Made by a program: the position numbers and the translations under genes
Notes under the pieces: generated by a model
Databases searched by the model: none
What the model was told of the DNA's origin: nothing
The model's input: only the letters and a program-made list of their open reading frames with translations
DNA from: Chromatiales bacterium
Lineage (GTDB): Bacteria > Pseudomonadota > Gammaproteobacteria > Steroidobacterales > GCA-2729495
Reading direction: 5' to 3'
Assembly: GCA_030614035.1 (NCBI GenBank)
Contig: JAUWKW010000007.1
Coordinates: 1 to 14,835 of the forward strand
Length of the DNA stretch: 14,835 bases
Shown here: piece after piece, positions 7,830-13,768 of the stretch
Position numbering within the stretch: the stretch's first letter is position 1
Layout: each line of letters starts with the position of its first letter

Positions 7830-7848
7830 GGGTTATCCTGGTTGAGAA

Positions 7849-8355
7849 TTAAGGTATACCTACAAAACGGGCCACGCCGGTTACTCCACCCATCGCGTCC
7901 CGATCCAGTATCAATGCCATGAATGATTCGTCCGGTATGCTCTCCCACTGGCACGCCAGTTCGAGTTGAGAGCCGGGTCTAAATCCAAACCGTGGGTAAT
8001 AGGAGGAATGCCCAACGACGATGACAAAAGAACAACTTCGCCCTCGCAGCATGTCGAGGCCGGTATTCGTCAGCATCGTACCGACACCCTGACGTTGAAA
8101 TTCCGGCAGCACGGCAAGTTCCCCCAACCCCATACCACGAACCTCGCCGCCTTGGCTTGCAATTGCCGCGGGACAAAACAATACATGGCCGACGAGGTTG
8201 TCATCATCGACAGCAACCAACGAAACAACCCCGGCGCCGGTTTGACGGATCTCATAAAAGACTTTGGCACCACCAGTGTCGGGAAAAGCCTCGCGATTAA
8301 CCTGGCGAATCCCGGGCAGATCTTGCTCGTTTTGTTCCTGACGAATTTCAATCAT
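7849..8355 (-). CDS. GNAT-family N-acetyltransferase (YhbS-like)
   Basis: This 168-residue protein has the GNAT fold, using acetyl-CoA to acetylate an amine of unknown identity. Motif A is clear: ELAVLPEFQRQGVGTML at residues 79-95, with the QRQGVG pyrophosphate loop at 87-92. The later SSYYPRFGFRPGS (117-129) is characteristic of YhbS-like members. Length is normal for the family. The ATG at 8355 has no good Shine-Dalgarno, and a perfect 13-base palindrome lies 3 bases upstream of it. It is the first gene of a likely two-gene operon with the secreted hydrolase. Confidence 0.9.
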   Translation of the reverse strand: MIEIRQEQNEQDLPGIRQVNREAFPDTGGAKVFYEIRQTGAGVVSLVAVDDDNLVGHVLFCPAAIASQGGEVRGMGLGELAVLPEFQRQGVGTMLTNTGLDMLRGRSCSFVIVVGHSSYYPRFGFRPGSQLELACQWESIPDESFMALILDRDAMGGVTGVARFVGIP

Positions 8356-8358
8356 TGG

Positions 8359-8371
8359 GTTATCGGATAAC
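8359..8371. promoter_or_regulatory. palindrome GTTATCGGATAAC next to the GNAT start
   Basis: GTTATC-G-GATAAC is a perfect 6+1+6 inverted repeat whose edge is 3 bases from the GNAT start codon. The placement suits a repressor operator or a small RNA hairpin that controls initiation. No cognate regulator gene lies next to it. The site type is inferred from symmetry and position only. Confidence 0.4.
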
Positions 8372-8458
8372 AGCGAAATTCATCTGATCTTTGTCCCCGT
8401 CGTAGCATGGACGTGTCTCCAAAAGCCGACGGCGTTACGGTGACTGCGGAGGAATCTC

Positions 8459-8638
8459 ATTGTAAATGAATCGAACCAGTTTCTGGCTGGATTGCAGGCT
8501 ATTCAACGGGAAGCAGAGGGCGCGGCCATAGGCCGGAGCTTTCCGGGCCGGGTCGATAATCAGCCGAGCGGTGGGGTGGAGTTAGGGGATTATGAGATCA
8601 GGGGTGCTGTGGACGTATTACTCGGTCATGGCGACTGA
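8459..8638 (+). CDS. candidate 59-residue protein with an ATT start codon
   Basis: In the gap between the GNAT and REC-EAL genes a plus-strand frame runs 59 codons from ATT to TGA. The ATT is preceded by GGAGGAA with a 6-base spacing from GGAGG, which is an ideal ribosome binding site. No ATG, GTG or TTG in this frame fits; the only other option is CTG at 8444, before the Shine-Dalgarno. The predicted product begins VNESNQFLAGLQAIQREAEG and ends YEIRGAVDVLLGHGD, a reasonably protein-like helical composition with no membrane segment. Its end overlaps the 3' end of the convergent REC-EAL gene by 21 bases. ATT starts are rare in bacteria (infC is the known case). It could equally be chance, or a remnant of a decayed gene. 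Confidence 0.3.
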   Translation: MVNESNQFLAGLQAIQREAEGAAIGRSFPGRVDNQPSGGVELGDYEIRGAVDVLLGHGD

Positions 8639-9850
8639 GCGGGAACGTTTCCCCGATGCCACGTCGAATATTTTTCGCGTACTGCCCGCATCTTGCCATT
8701 CGCGCACCAGCTTAACGAGCGAATCAGAATCGATCGGCCGTGAGATCAGGAAACCCTGCACCTTGTCGCAGTTGATCGATGCTACAAAATCCCAGATCTC
8801 CTGGGTCTCTACCCCCTCACAGCAGGCACTCATGCCCAGGTTATGTGCGAGCGTAACCATCGTTTCGACCATGGTTCTGGCCTCGTTGCTCTCGGCCACT
8901 TCAAGCACGAACGAAGCGTCAATTTTCAATTCGCTGAACGGCATATAAAATAATTGCCTCAGGGAAGAATAACCCGTACCGAAGTCGTCGATGGCTAACT
9001 CGATACCTTTGAGCCGCAGGCGAGTCAGGACATCCATACTGGTTTGTCGGTCGCCCATCGCAGCCGATTCGGTAATTTCCAGTATCAGTTTTGAGCCCTC
9101 AACATCGTGTTGTGCCAGCACCTTCGAAACCTGGTCAGGAAATTCCAAATCCTCCAAAAGCTGCGCCGCGACATTGACCGCGACATTGAGGTCAAGGCCA
9201 AGGTCGTGCCATCGCCGCAGTTGCTCTACGGTTTCGTTGAGCACAAAGCCAGTCAGCGGTTTGATCAGACCGGTGTCCTCCGCCATCGGGATAAACTCAT
9301 CCGGCATCAGAATACCGAGTTCGGGATGATCCCAGCGCACCAGGGCTTCGCTACCTTCTACGGACCAACCACCGTTATCGTGGACCGCAACTTTTGGCAG
9401 GAACAGCACCAGCAACTGTTCTTTTGCTATTGCTTGCTCCAGGTCCGCCGGCGTGAACTTTCGTTGTGCAAGCTTGGCATCTCCGAGTTTGCCACGCAGT
9501 TCCTGCAGCTGCACCGGCTTTTGCATCGCCCCTAGCATGTTCAAGCCCCGGTTTGCACCCAGTCGTTCTGCTGAACCGAGCACGCGGCTATCCGCGCCGC
9601 TGACGACCAGAATCCCGGCGCGACATTTATCATCCGCAAGACGCCGCAAAACTTCTACACCATCTGCTTGTGGCATGTGCAGATCAAGGATAACAACGGT
9701 GGGATTGAAATCCCGGTTCAGACTGATGAACTCGTCGGCTTCGCCCGTAGTGCGAACTTCAAAGCCTAGTTGTTCAGCGACCGAACTAAACAAATTGCAG
9801 ATCTCGGCTTCGTCATCGATGACAAGTAGGCGGTTCGCATTTTTTTTCAT
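8618..9850 (-). CDS. REC-EAL response regulator, c-di-GMP phosphodiesterase
   Basis: This 410-residue protein has an N-terminal receiver domain (about 6-120) with acidic residues Asp12/Asp13, phospho-acceptor Asp56 in ILDLHMP, Ser84 and Lys111. It is followed by an EAL domain (about 133-385) that hydrolyses c-di-GMP to pGpG. The EAL catalytic set looks intact: EALVRW (168-173), the conserved Asn in AVNVAAQLL, Glu in LEITES, DDFGTG (288-293), Lys in ELKIDASF, CEGVE with Glu345, and Gln365 in KVQGF. There is no GGDEF or DNA-binding domain. Phosphorylation of Asp56 would be expected to tune the phosphodiesterase. The gene starts 4 bases after the stop of the hybrid histidine kinase, so the kinase is its probable partner. 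Confidence 0.95.
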   Translation of the reverse strand: MKKNANRLLVIDDEAEICNLFSSVAEQLGFEVRTTGEADEFISLNRDFNPTVVILDLHMPQADGVEVLRRLADDKCRAGILVVSGADSRVLGSAERLGANRGLNMLGAMQKPVQLQELRGKLGDAKLAQRKFTPADLEQAIAKEQLLVLFLPKVAVHDNGGWSVEGSEALVRWDHPELGILMPDEFIPMAEDTGLIKPLTGFVLNETVEQLRRWHDLGLDLNVAVNVAAQLLEDLEFPDQVSKVLAQHDVEGSKLILEITESAAMGDRQTSMDVLTRLRLKGIELAIDDFGTGYSSLRQLFYMPFSELKIDASFVLEVAESNEARTMVETMVTLAHNLGMSACCEGVETQEIWDFVASINCDKVQGFLISRPIDSDSLVKLVREWQDAGSTRKIFDVASGKRSRSVAMTE

Positions 9851-9854
9851 GCAG

Positions 9855-12125
9855 TTATTCTCGGTCCAGGATCTCGCGAATCTTGCTGGCCAAAACTTCC
9901 TTTCTATAGGGCTTGGTCAATAACTCGGCTCCGCGACTCAGCATGGCTTTATCGAAAATCGCCGTATCCGCGTAACCCGACGTATAAAGCGTCTTCATCC
10001 CTGGATACCGTTGCAGCGCCTGCCGTACCAGTTCTACCCCGTTCATGCCGCCTGGCATGACCACGTCTGTGAACAATAAGTCGATGTTGTTTTGCTGGTC
10101 CAAAATAGCCAGCGCCGCTGGACCGTGCGCGGCCTCCAGCACCGTATAACCGAGTGCTCTCAGCAATGTCGATGCGATTTCTCTTACCGCAGGCTCGTCC
10201 TCGACGAGCAGTATGGTCTCCTGGCCGGTGGGAACCAGTCTTGCGCTTCCCGTCGTAGTCGTCGCAGTATCAACTTCATCGTCCGACAAGCGCGGCAGGT
10301 AGATTTTGATACTGGTTCCATATCCCTCTTCGCTGTAGACCTGAATATGGCCGTGCGATTGCTTTACAAATCCGTACACCATGCTTAAGCCGAGGCCACT
10401 GCCTTTAGTGCGCTCCTTGGTGCTGAAAAATGGATCGAATACATGCTGCAGAGCTTCCTTCGGTATGCCGGTTCCGTTGTCGCCGACCCGCAACATCACG
10501 TATTCACCCGGAACTACTTCCGTTTGATTGATTGCATAGGTTTCATCGATAACTGCATTGCTGGTCTCGACAACCAGTGTCCCACCTGACGGCATCGCGT
10601 CCCGCGAGTTAATGGCCAGATTAATAATGGAGTTCTCCAGCTGGCTCGGGTCCACCCGGGTTAGCCAAGGTTCTTCCTCGAGTTTCACCCTGACGTCGAT
10701 ATCGTCCCCGAGGGTACGGTGAAGTAATGGTTCCAGACCACTAACGAGTTTGTTGATATTGAGGACTTTGGGTGCGAGCAATTGCTGGCGCGAAAAGGCA
10801 AGCAACCGCTTGGTCAGAGCCGCGCCCCGCATTGCCGCATCCAATGCCGCGTCGATCGGTTGCTTGACCGCTGCATCCTGGTCCGCGATTTCTTCGACCA
10901 GCTGCAGGTTGCCAACAATCACGGTTAGCAGATTATTGAAATCGTGTGCGACGCCGCCCGTCAGCTGCCCCACAGCTTCCATTTTCTGGGCCTGCTGAAG
11001 TTGCGCCTCAACCTTTTTACGTTCCGTCATGTCGCGAATCGCGTAGGCGACGAGCTTTTCCTCACCGGCATCCAGTGGGCTCAAACTAATCTCAACCGGG
11101 AACTCGGTGCCGTCTTGACGCAAACCCAGGAGCTCGGTGCTGATGCCGATTTCCTGCATTTCGGGGCGCCGGAAATAGCCTTCGCGTTGCTTCTGGACTT
11201 TTTTGCGGCGCCGCTTGGGAACTAGAACATCAGCCGGCTGACCGATCAGTGTGGTTTTGTCGTATCCGAAAAGGCGTTCGGCCTGAGCATTCGCCAGCAC
11301 GATATTGCCCTCTGCGTTGACGGTAATTACCGCGTCGGGGGCGCCCTCCAGAAAACTGCCAATTCGTCCCTCGGCGAGTTTCAGATCGGTAATATCGATA
11401 GCGCAACCAATGATTTCCAGAGGCTGATCATTACCATCCCGGACCAATCTACGGTGGTCGCGCAGCCAACGGTATCGGCCATCCTTGTGCAGGAAGCGAA
11501 ACTCGTGAACTTGTTCCCCCTTCTGCAGCAGTTGATTCCGATCCTGGGCGATTATCTCCCGATCCTCGGGATGAATCCGGCCGGACCAAAATTCTGCGTT
11601 GCCCACGAATTCCTCGGGCTCAAAGCCGACGAGTGACTCTACGTTGTCGTTAACGTAAGTAACATTAAAGTCGTCGCCCAAGACTCCACTGTAGCCGTCA
11701 CCCGGTGAAACGGAATAGATCATGGCCGGCATGGGCGACAGCAACAAATTGTCCCGCGTCGCTGCCCGATGCTCGTCAGCCAGGTGCGGATTCTTTGCCA
11801 GCATTTTGTGAATCGTCGGCATCCATTGATACAGACCAAACAGAATTAGGGCGTAACCGCTCAGATATGCGGCGAACCGCGTGGTATTGATTATTGTCTC
11901 GCTGTCGATTCCACCTGGAATGAGCAGGTTCAATCCAAGGCTGTCGGCCAGATGCATCAAGCTTGCGAGAAACAGAAGGCCCAAACCGGTGAGAAGAAAT
12001 TGCCAACCATTACTGATTTGTCTGACCCGTTCGCGGCCAGCAACCCACAGCATGCCTACAACGGCAAGCGGGGCTGCAGTGGTCAGGCCATGCAAAAAAT
12101 TGGTCACAAAAAAGCCCCCAGGCAT
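9855..12125 (-). CDS. membrane-bound hybrid sensor histidine kinase (PAS-PAS-HisKA-HATPase-REC)
   Basis: This is a 756-residue hybrid kinase. Three hydrophobic helices lie in the first 105 residues (about 14-30, 41-58, 83-101); I do not recognise them as a named sensor. Two PAS domains follow (about 128-250 and 257-370, the first ending with a PAC-like GRYRWLRDHRR). HisKA has GGVAHDFNN with phospho-acceptor His394. The ATPase domain has NLAIN (502-506), GDNGTGIP around Asp549, FDPFFSTK, and GSGLGL (575-580). The C-terminal receiver has VEDE, phospho-acceptor Asp687 and Lys738. All key residues are present. The ATG at 12125 lacks a Shine-Dalgarno. A GTG six codons in (12107) has GGGGG about 6 bases before it and may be the true start. 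It is cotranscribed with the REC-EAL gene, 4 bases downstream. Confidence 0.94.
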   Translation of the reverse strand: MPGGFFVTNFLHGLTTAAPLAVVGMLWVAGRERVRQISNGWQFLLTGLGLLFLASLMHLADSLGLNLLIPGGIDSETIINTTRFAAYLSGYALILFGLYQWMPTIHKMLAKNPHLADEHRAATRDNLLLSPMPAMIYSVSPGDGYSGVLGDDFNVTYVNDNVESLVGFEPEEFVGNAEFWSGRIHPEDREIIAQDRNQLLQKGEQVHEFRFLHKDGRYRWLRDHRRLVRDGNDQPLEIIGCAIDITDLKLAEGRIGSFLEGAPDAVITVNAEGNIVLANAQAERLFGYDKTTLIGQPADVLVPKRRRKKVQKQREGYFRRPEMQEIGISTELLGLRQDGTEFPVEISLSPLDAGEEKLVAYAIRDMTERKKVEAQLQQAQKMEAVGQLTGGVAHDFNNLLTVIVGNLQLVEEIADQDAAVKQPIDAALDAAMRGAALTKRLLAFSRQQLLAPKVLNINKLVSGLEPLLHRTLGDDIDVRVKLEEEPWLTRVDPSQLENSIINLAINSRDAMPSGGTLVVETSNAVIDETYAINQTEVVPGEYVMLRVGDNGTGIPKEALQHVFDPFFSTKERTKGSGLGLSMVYGFVKQSHGHIQVYSEEGYGTSIKIYLPRLSDDEVDTATTTTGSARLVPTGQETILLVEDEPAVREIASTLLRALGYTVLEAAHGPAALAILDQQNNIDLLFTDVVMPGGMNGVELVRQALQRYPGMKTLYTSGYADTAIFDKAMLSRGAELLTKPYRKEVLASKIREILDRE

Positions 12126-12204
12126 TACTGACAGCGCCGCGCATCAAGCGATGCTCGCGCTAGCCTATTTCCGAAATAACCAACGTAGCCGGATCAACAA
12201 ATTG

Positions 12205-12240
12205 GTCCGTCCAGGCCACCACCTTTGGAGGCCTACGGGT
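12205..12240. other. imperfect stem-loop in the kinase leader region
   Basis: CCGT (12207-12210) pairs with ACGG (12235-12238). After a 2-base bulge, AGGCC (12213-12217) pairs with GGCCT (12230-12234). An A-A mismatch and CC/GG then close a 6-base loop ACCTTT. Two G-T pairs extend the base. This interrupted helix is long enough to form in RNA on either strand. On the minus strand it would lie about 80-115 bases before the kinase start codon. Confidence 0.4.
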
Positions 12241-12243
12241 TCT

Positions 12244-12311
12244 CATAGGAGGGGTTTTTTAGCCCGAGCAGACAAGCTGGGCGCGGAACGGCGTCACAGT
12301 TTACATAGGAG
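12244..12311. repeat. direct repeat CATAGGAG, two copies 60 bases apart
   Basis: CATAGGAG occurs at 12244-12251 and 12304-12311 with the same orientation, and AGCC follows both at nearly the same distance (12261-12264 and 12319-12322). The shared arrangement suggests a repeated element, such as paired protein-binding sites or two related RNA motifs, but eight bases could also be coincidence. Confidence 0.3.
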
Positions 12312-12593
12312 TAGCGATAGCCATTTTCGTTTTTGCGAGCCGCTTCGAACTTCTTGATTTCTATACGTATATATGTCCGGACAACCCCGGCTTCGGAGCA
12401 GAAAAAACAGGCCGGCGGAATCGAGGTCGAATGGTCGACGCCGCGGTCGCGATTAGCGCGCCGAACTGGTTTAAAGGAACACTAGCCAGATTCGAGCCGC
12501 TATCACTCGTTGGTATTCAATCCGGCGGAATTCGCGCTCGGCGTTCGGGTTCACGCGTTGGGCAAATCTGCTGTGGTCAGGACTCCGCTTTTT

Positions 12594-13451
12594 CTAGTCC
12601 CGGTCTGCTAACCATGCATCGGCAAGGGCACGTGCCTCGATCACTTGATCTTCGGTCATGTAGTTCGCATTGACGACGCTGAGAAAAGGTTCGTCGTCAG
12701 GGCGCAGCACTTCAAGGATGTAATACCACTTCTGTGCTTCGACGCGGTCGATCGGCATTCCCTGGCCGAGTTGGTGAAACAAACCCAGATGCCTGATGCC
12801 CGAAGTCAATCCCCGCTCAGCTGCTTCGCGCGCCCACTTCTCGGCTTCAACGTAATTCCGCGCAACACCGGTGCCCGACGTGTATGCCACGCTGACGTAA
12901 TAGAAACCGCGGGCATTGCCCTGATTAGCCTGACGCAGAAACTCGGCGAACATCTGTTCTTCGGTTTGCAGTTCGGTTTCCTTTGATTGCATGGAATCCA
13001 GAAAGACCACGTCGGCGTTCGGGCCATCTAATGCAGCTGCCTTGGCGGCCCACTCGGCGGCTTTTTCATCGTCCTGCGGCAGGCCCAGCCCTCGCTTGTA
13101 ACCCAGCGCGACGAATTTTATGGCATGCGGGTGGCCATTCTCAGCCGCGAAAAGATACAGTTCCATGCCCCTTTCGTAATCAAGCGGGACTCCACGCCCG
13201 CTCATATACATCGACCCTAAACCTTTAGCGATGTCGATGTATCCATTATCCAGCGCACGTTGCCACCAATAGGCAGACCGGGTGTTATTCAAAGCAACAC
13301 CCATGCCGTGTTCATGCATGCCCCCTAAAATCAGCTGCGCCTGGGCATTGTCGTTTTCGGCGGCCACCACGATATCGGTCAGGTCGTCGGCCACAGTGGC
13401 AGTGGCAAACAGAACGGAAACGATCGACAGCAAGATAATCAAAGGACGCAT
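12594..13451 (-). CDS. secreted Sel1-repeat (tetratricopeptide-like) protein
   Basis: This 285-residue exported protein has a signal peptide (MRPLIILLSIVSVLFATATVA, cleavage about residue 21) followed by Sel1-type helical repeats. Five are visible, marked by the pattern A-x-x-x-G-x-G-V/L: MHEHGMGVALN, MYMSGRGVPLD, YKRGLGLPQDD, YTSGTGVARNY and FHQLGQGMPID, each followed by an A-x-x-W/Y helix. A spacer of about 35 residues lies between the third and fourth repeats. Such proteins usually serve as periplasmic protein-interaction scaffolds; the partner here is unknown. The start is the ATG at 13451, with GGGAGGAA about 6 bases upstream and a clean signal peptide. The frame stays open further upstream, but that extension only translates the tRNA gene. 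Confidence 0.92.
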   Translation of the reverse strand: MRPLIILLSIVSVLFATATVADDLTDIVVAAENDNAQAQLILGGMHEHGMGVALNNTRSAYWWQRALDNGYIDIAKGLGSMYMSGRGVPLDYERGMELYLFAAENGHPHAIKFVALGYKRGLGLPQDDEKAAEWAAKAAALDGPNADVVFLDSMQSKETELQTEEQMFAEFLRQANQGNARGFYYVSVAYTSGTGVARNYVEAEKWAREAAERGLTSGIRHLGLFHQLGQGMPIDRVEAQKWYYILEVLRPDDEPFLSVVNANYMTEDQVIEARALADAWLADRD

Positions 13452-13523
13452 TGTAGATTCCTCCCTTTCCATTCGGCCCGCTCCGGTGTGTATTGCTCTC
13501 GATTCAGGGCCGGAAACTCGATG

Positions 13524-13529
13524 AGTATA
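13524..13529 (-). promoter_or_regulatory. -10 element TATACT before the Sel1 gene
   Basis: The complement of 13524-13529 reads TATACT, a good -10 hexamer about 70 bases upstream of the Sel1 start. No convincing -35 is present at 16-18 bases. The gene may also receive readthrough from the tRNA promoter on the same strand. Confidence 0.3.
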
Positions 13530-13614
13530 GCTATAGAAGGGATTGACTCGGACATCATTGCTGAAACCTGGCGGTCCCATCAGGGTGGGGTGAGGTAGCG
13601 CCGGTCGGGGAAAG

Positions 13615-13691
13615 TGGCGCGCCCGAAGGGATTCGAACCCCTGGCCTTTCGCTCCGGAGGCGAACGCTCTATCCAGCTGAGCTACGGGCGC
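13615..13691 (-). tRNA. tRNA-Arg (anticodon CCG)
   Basis: A 77-base cloverleaf is read from the minus strand. The acceptor stem GCGCCCG pairs with CGGGCGC. The D arm is GCTC-AGCTGGATA-GAGC. The anticodon stem TTCGC/GCGAA encloses the loop CTCCGGA, so the anticodon is CCG and it reads CGG arginine codons. The T arm is AGGGG-TTCGAAT-CCCTT. The discriminator is G and CCA is encoded. It is very close to the enterobacterial tRNA-Arg(CCG). No integrase gene or direct repeat of its 3' end was seen, so there is no sign that an element has inserted here. Confidence 0.97.
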
Positions 13692-13701
13692 GTTGTGTTT
13701 C

Positions 13702-13715
13702 TTGAGCCAAATCAT
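13702..13715 (+). promoter_or_regulatory. FNR/Anr-like box TTGAGCCAAATCAT
   Basis: TTGAG-CCAA-ATCAT matches the FNR consensus TTGAT-N4-ATCAA at eight of ten positions with the right spacer. It lies upstream of a Crp/Fnr-family gene whose recognition helix (ETVSR) suits this consensus, so autoregulation is reasonable. It also covers the tRNA-Arg -10. Eight-of-ten matches arise by chance several times in a window of this size, so position is the main argument. Confidence 0.4.
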
Positions 13716-13739
13716 ACCCCCCGATGTACACCGGTCCAA
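13711..13739 (-). promoter_or_regulatory. sigma-70 promoter of tRNA-Arg
   Basis: On the minus strand TTGGAC (complement of 13734-13739) and TATGAT (complement of 13711-13716) are 17 bases apart. The -10 matches consensus at five of six positions and the -35 at three. The predicted start is about 12 bases before the tRNA. An FNR-box-like sequence covers the -10. Confidence 0.6.
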
Positions 13740-13768
13740 TTCGCCGCAGTCTCCGCTGCCCGCTTGCC

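Larger units (their letters stand above)
12126..12593. other. 468-base gene-free region with inverted and direct repeats
   Basis: No credible protein gene lies here. It holds several structures. GCATC-AAGC-GATGC (12141-12154) is a hairpin 16 bases before the kinase ATG. TATTTC-C-GAAATA (12166-12178) is a perfect palindrome. A longer imperfect stem spans 12205-12240. CATAGGAG occurs twice, at 12244-12251 and 12304-12311, exactly 60 bases apart and each followed 7-9 bases later by AGCC. TATACGTATA (12362-12371) and GTCCGGAC (12375-12382) are perfect palindromes close together. The region must carry the 3' end of the Sel1 transcript and the promoter of the kinase operon. I could not place a convincing -35/-10 pair. 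A structured RNA is possible; no known riboswitch signature was recognised. Confidence 0.45.

Noticed and set aside
8466..8531. ATG-started small ORF after the GGAGGAA site
   Set aside because: It is only 21 codons, its Shine-Dalgarno spacing is too long, and the product has no protein-like features. The ATT frame is the better reading.
12205..12330. Possible c-di-GMP (GEMM) riboswitch before the c-di-GMP signalling operon
   Set aside because: Some pieces (GCGATAGCCA, a GGCCT stem) look similar, but the conserved CGCAAAG core and the paired tetraloop/receptor pattern are absent on both strands.
11881..12357. Plus-strand frame of 158 codons across the kinase 5' end and intergenic region
   Set aside because: Half of it is antisense to the kinase membrane segment, the product is Arg/His-rich and no ribosome binding site precedes it.
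12431..12673. Plus-strand frame of 80 codons in the intergenic region
   Set aside because: It overlaps the 3' end of the Sel1 gene by 80 bases on the opposite strand, its product is rich in Ser/Arg/Gly without recognisable structure, and the overlap part mirrors the Sel1 frame.
13560..13720. Mobile-element attachment site at the tRNA-Arg 3' end
   Set aside because: No integrase gene lies nearby and no direct repeat of the tRNA 3' end was seen elsewhere in the window.
13452..13739. Upstream in-frame extension of the Sel1 protein to a start at 13739
   Set aside because: The extension translates the tRNA-Arg gene (the familiar VAQLDRAFASG-type false peptide). The true start at 13451 has a Shine-Dalgarno and a signal peptide.
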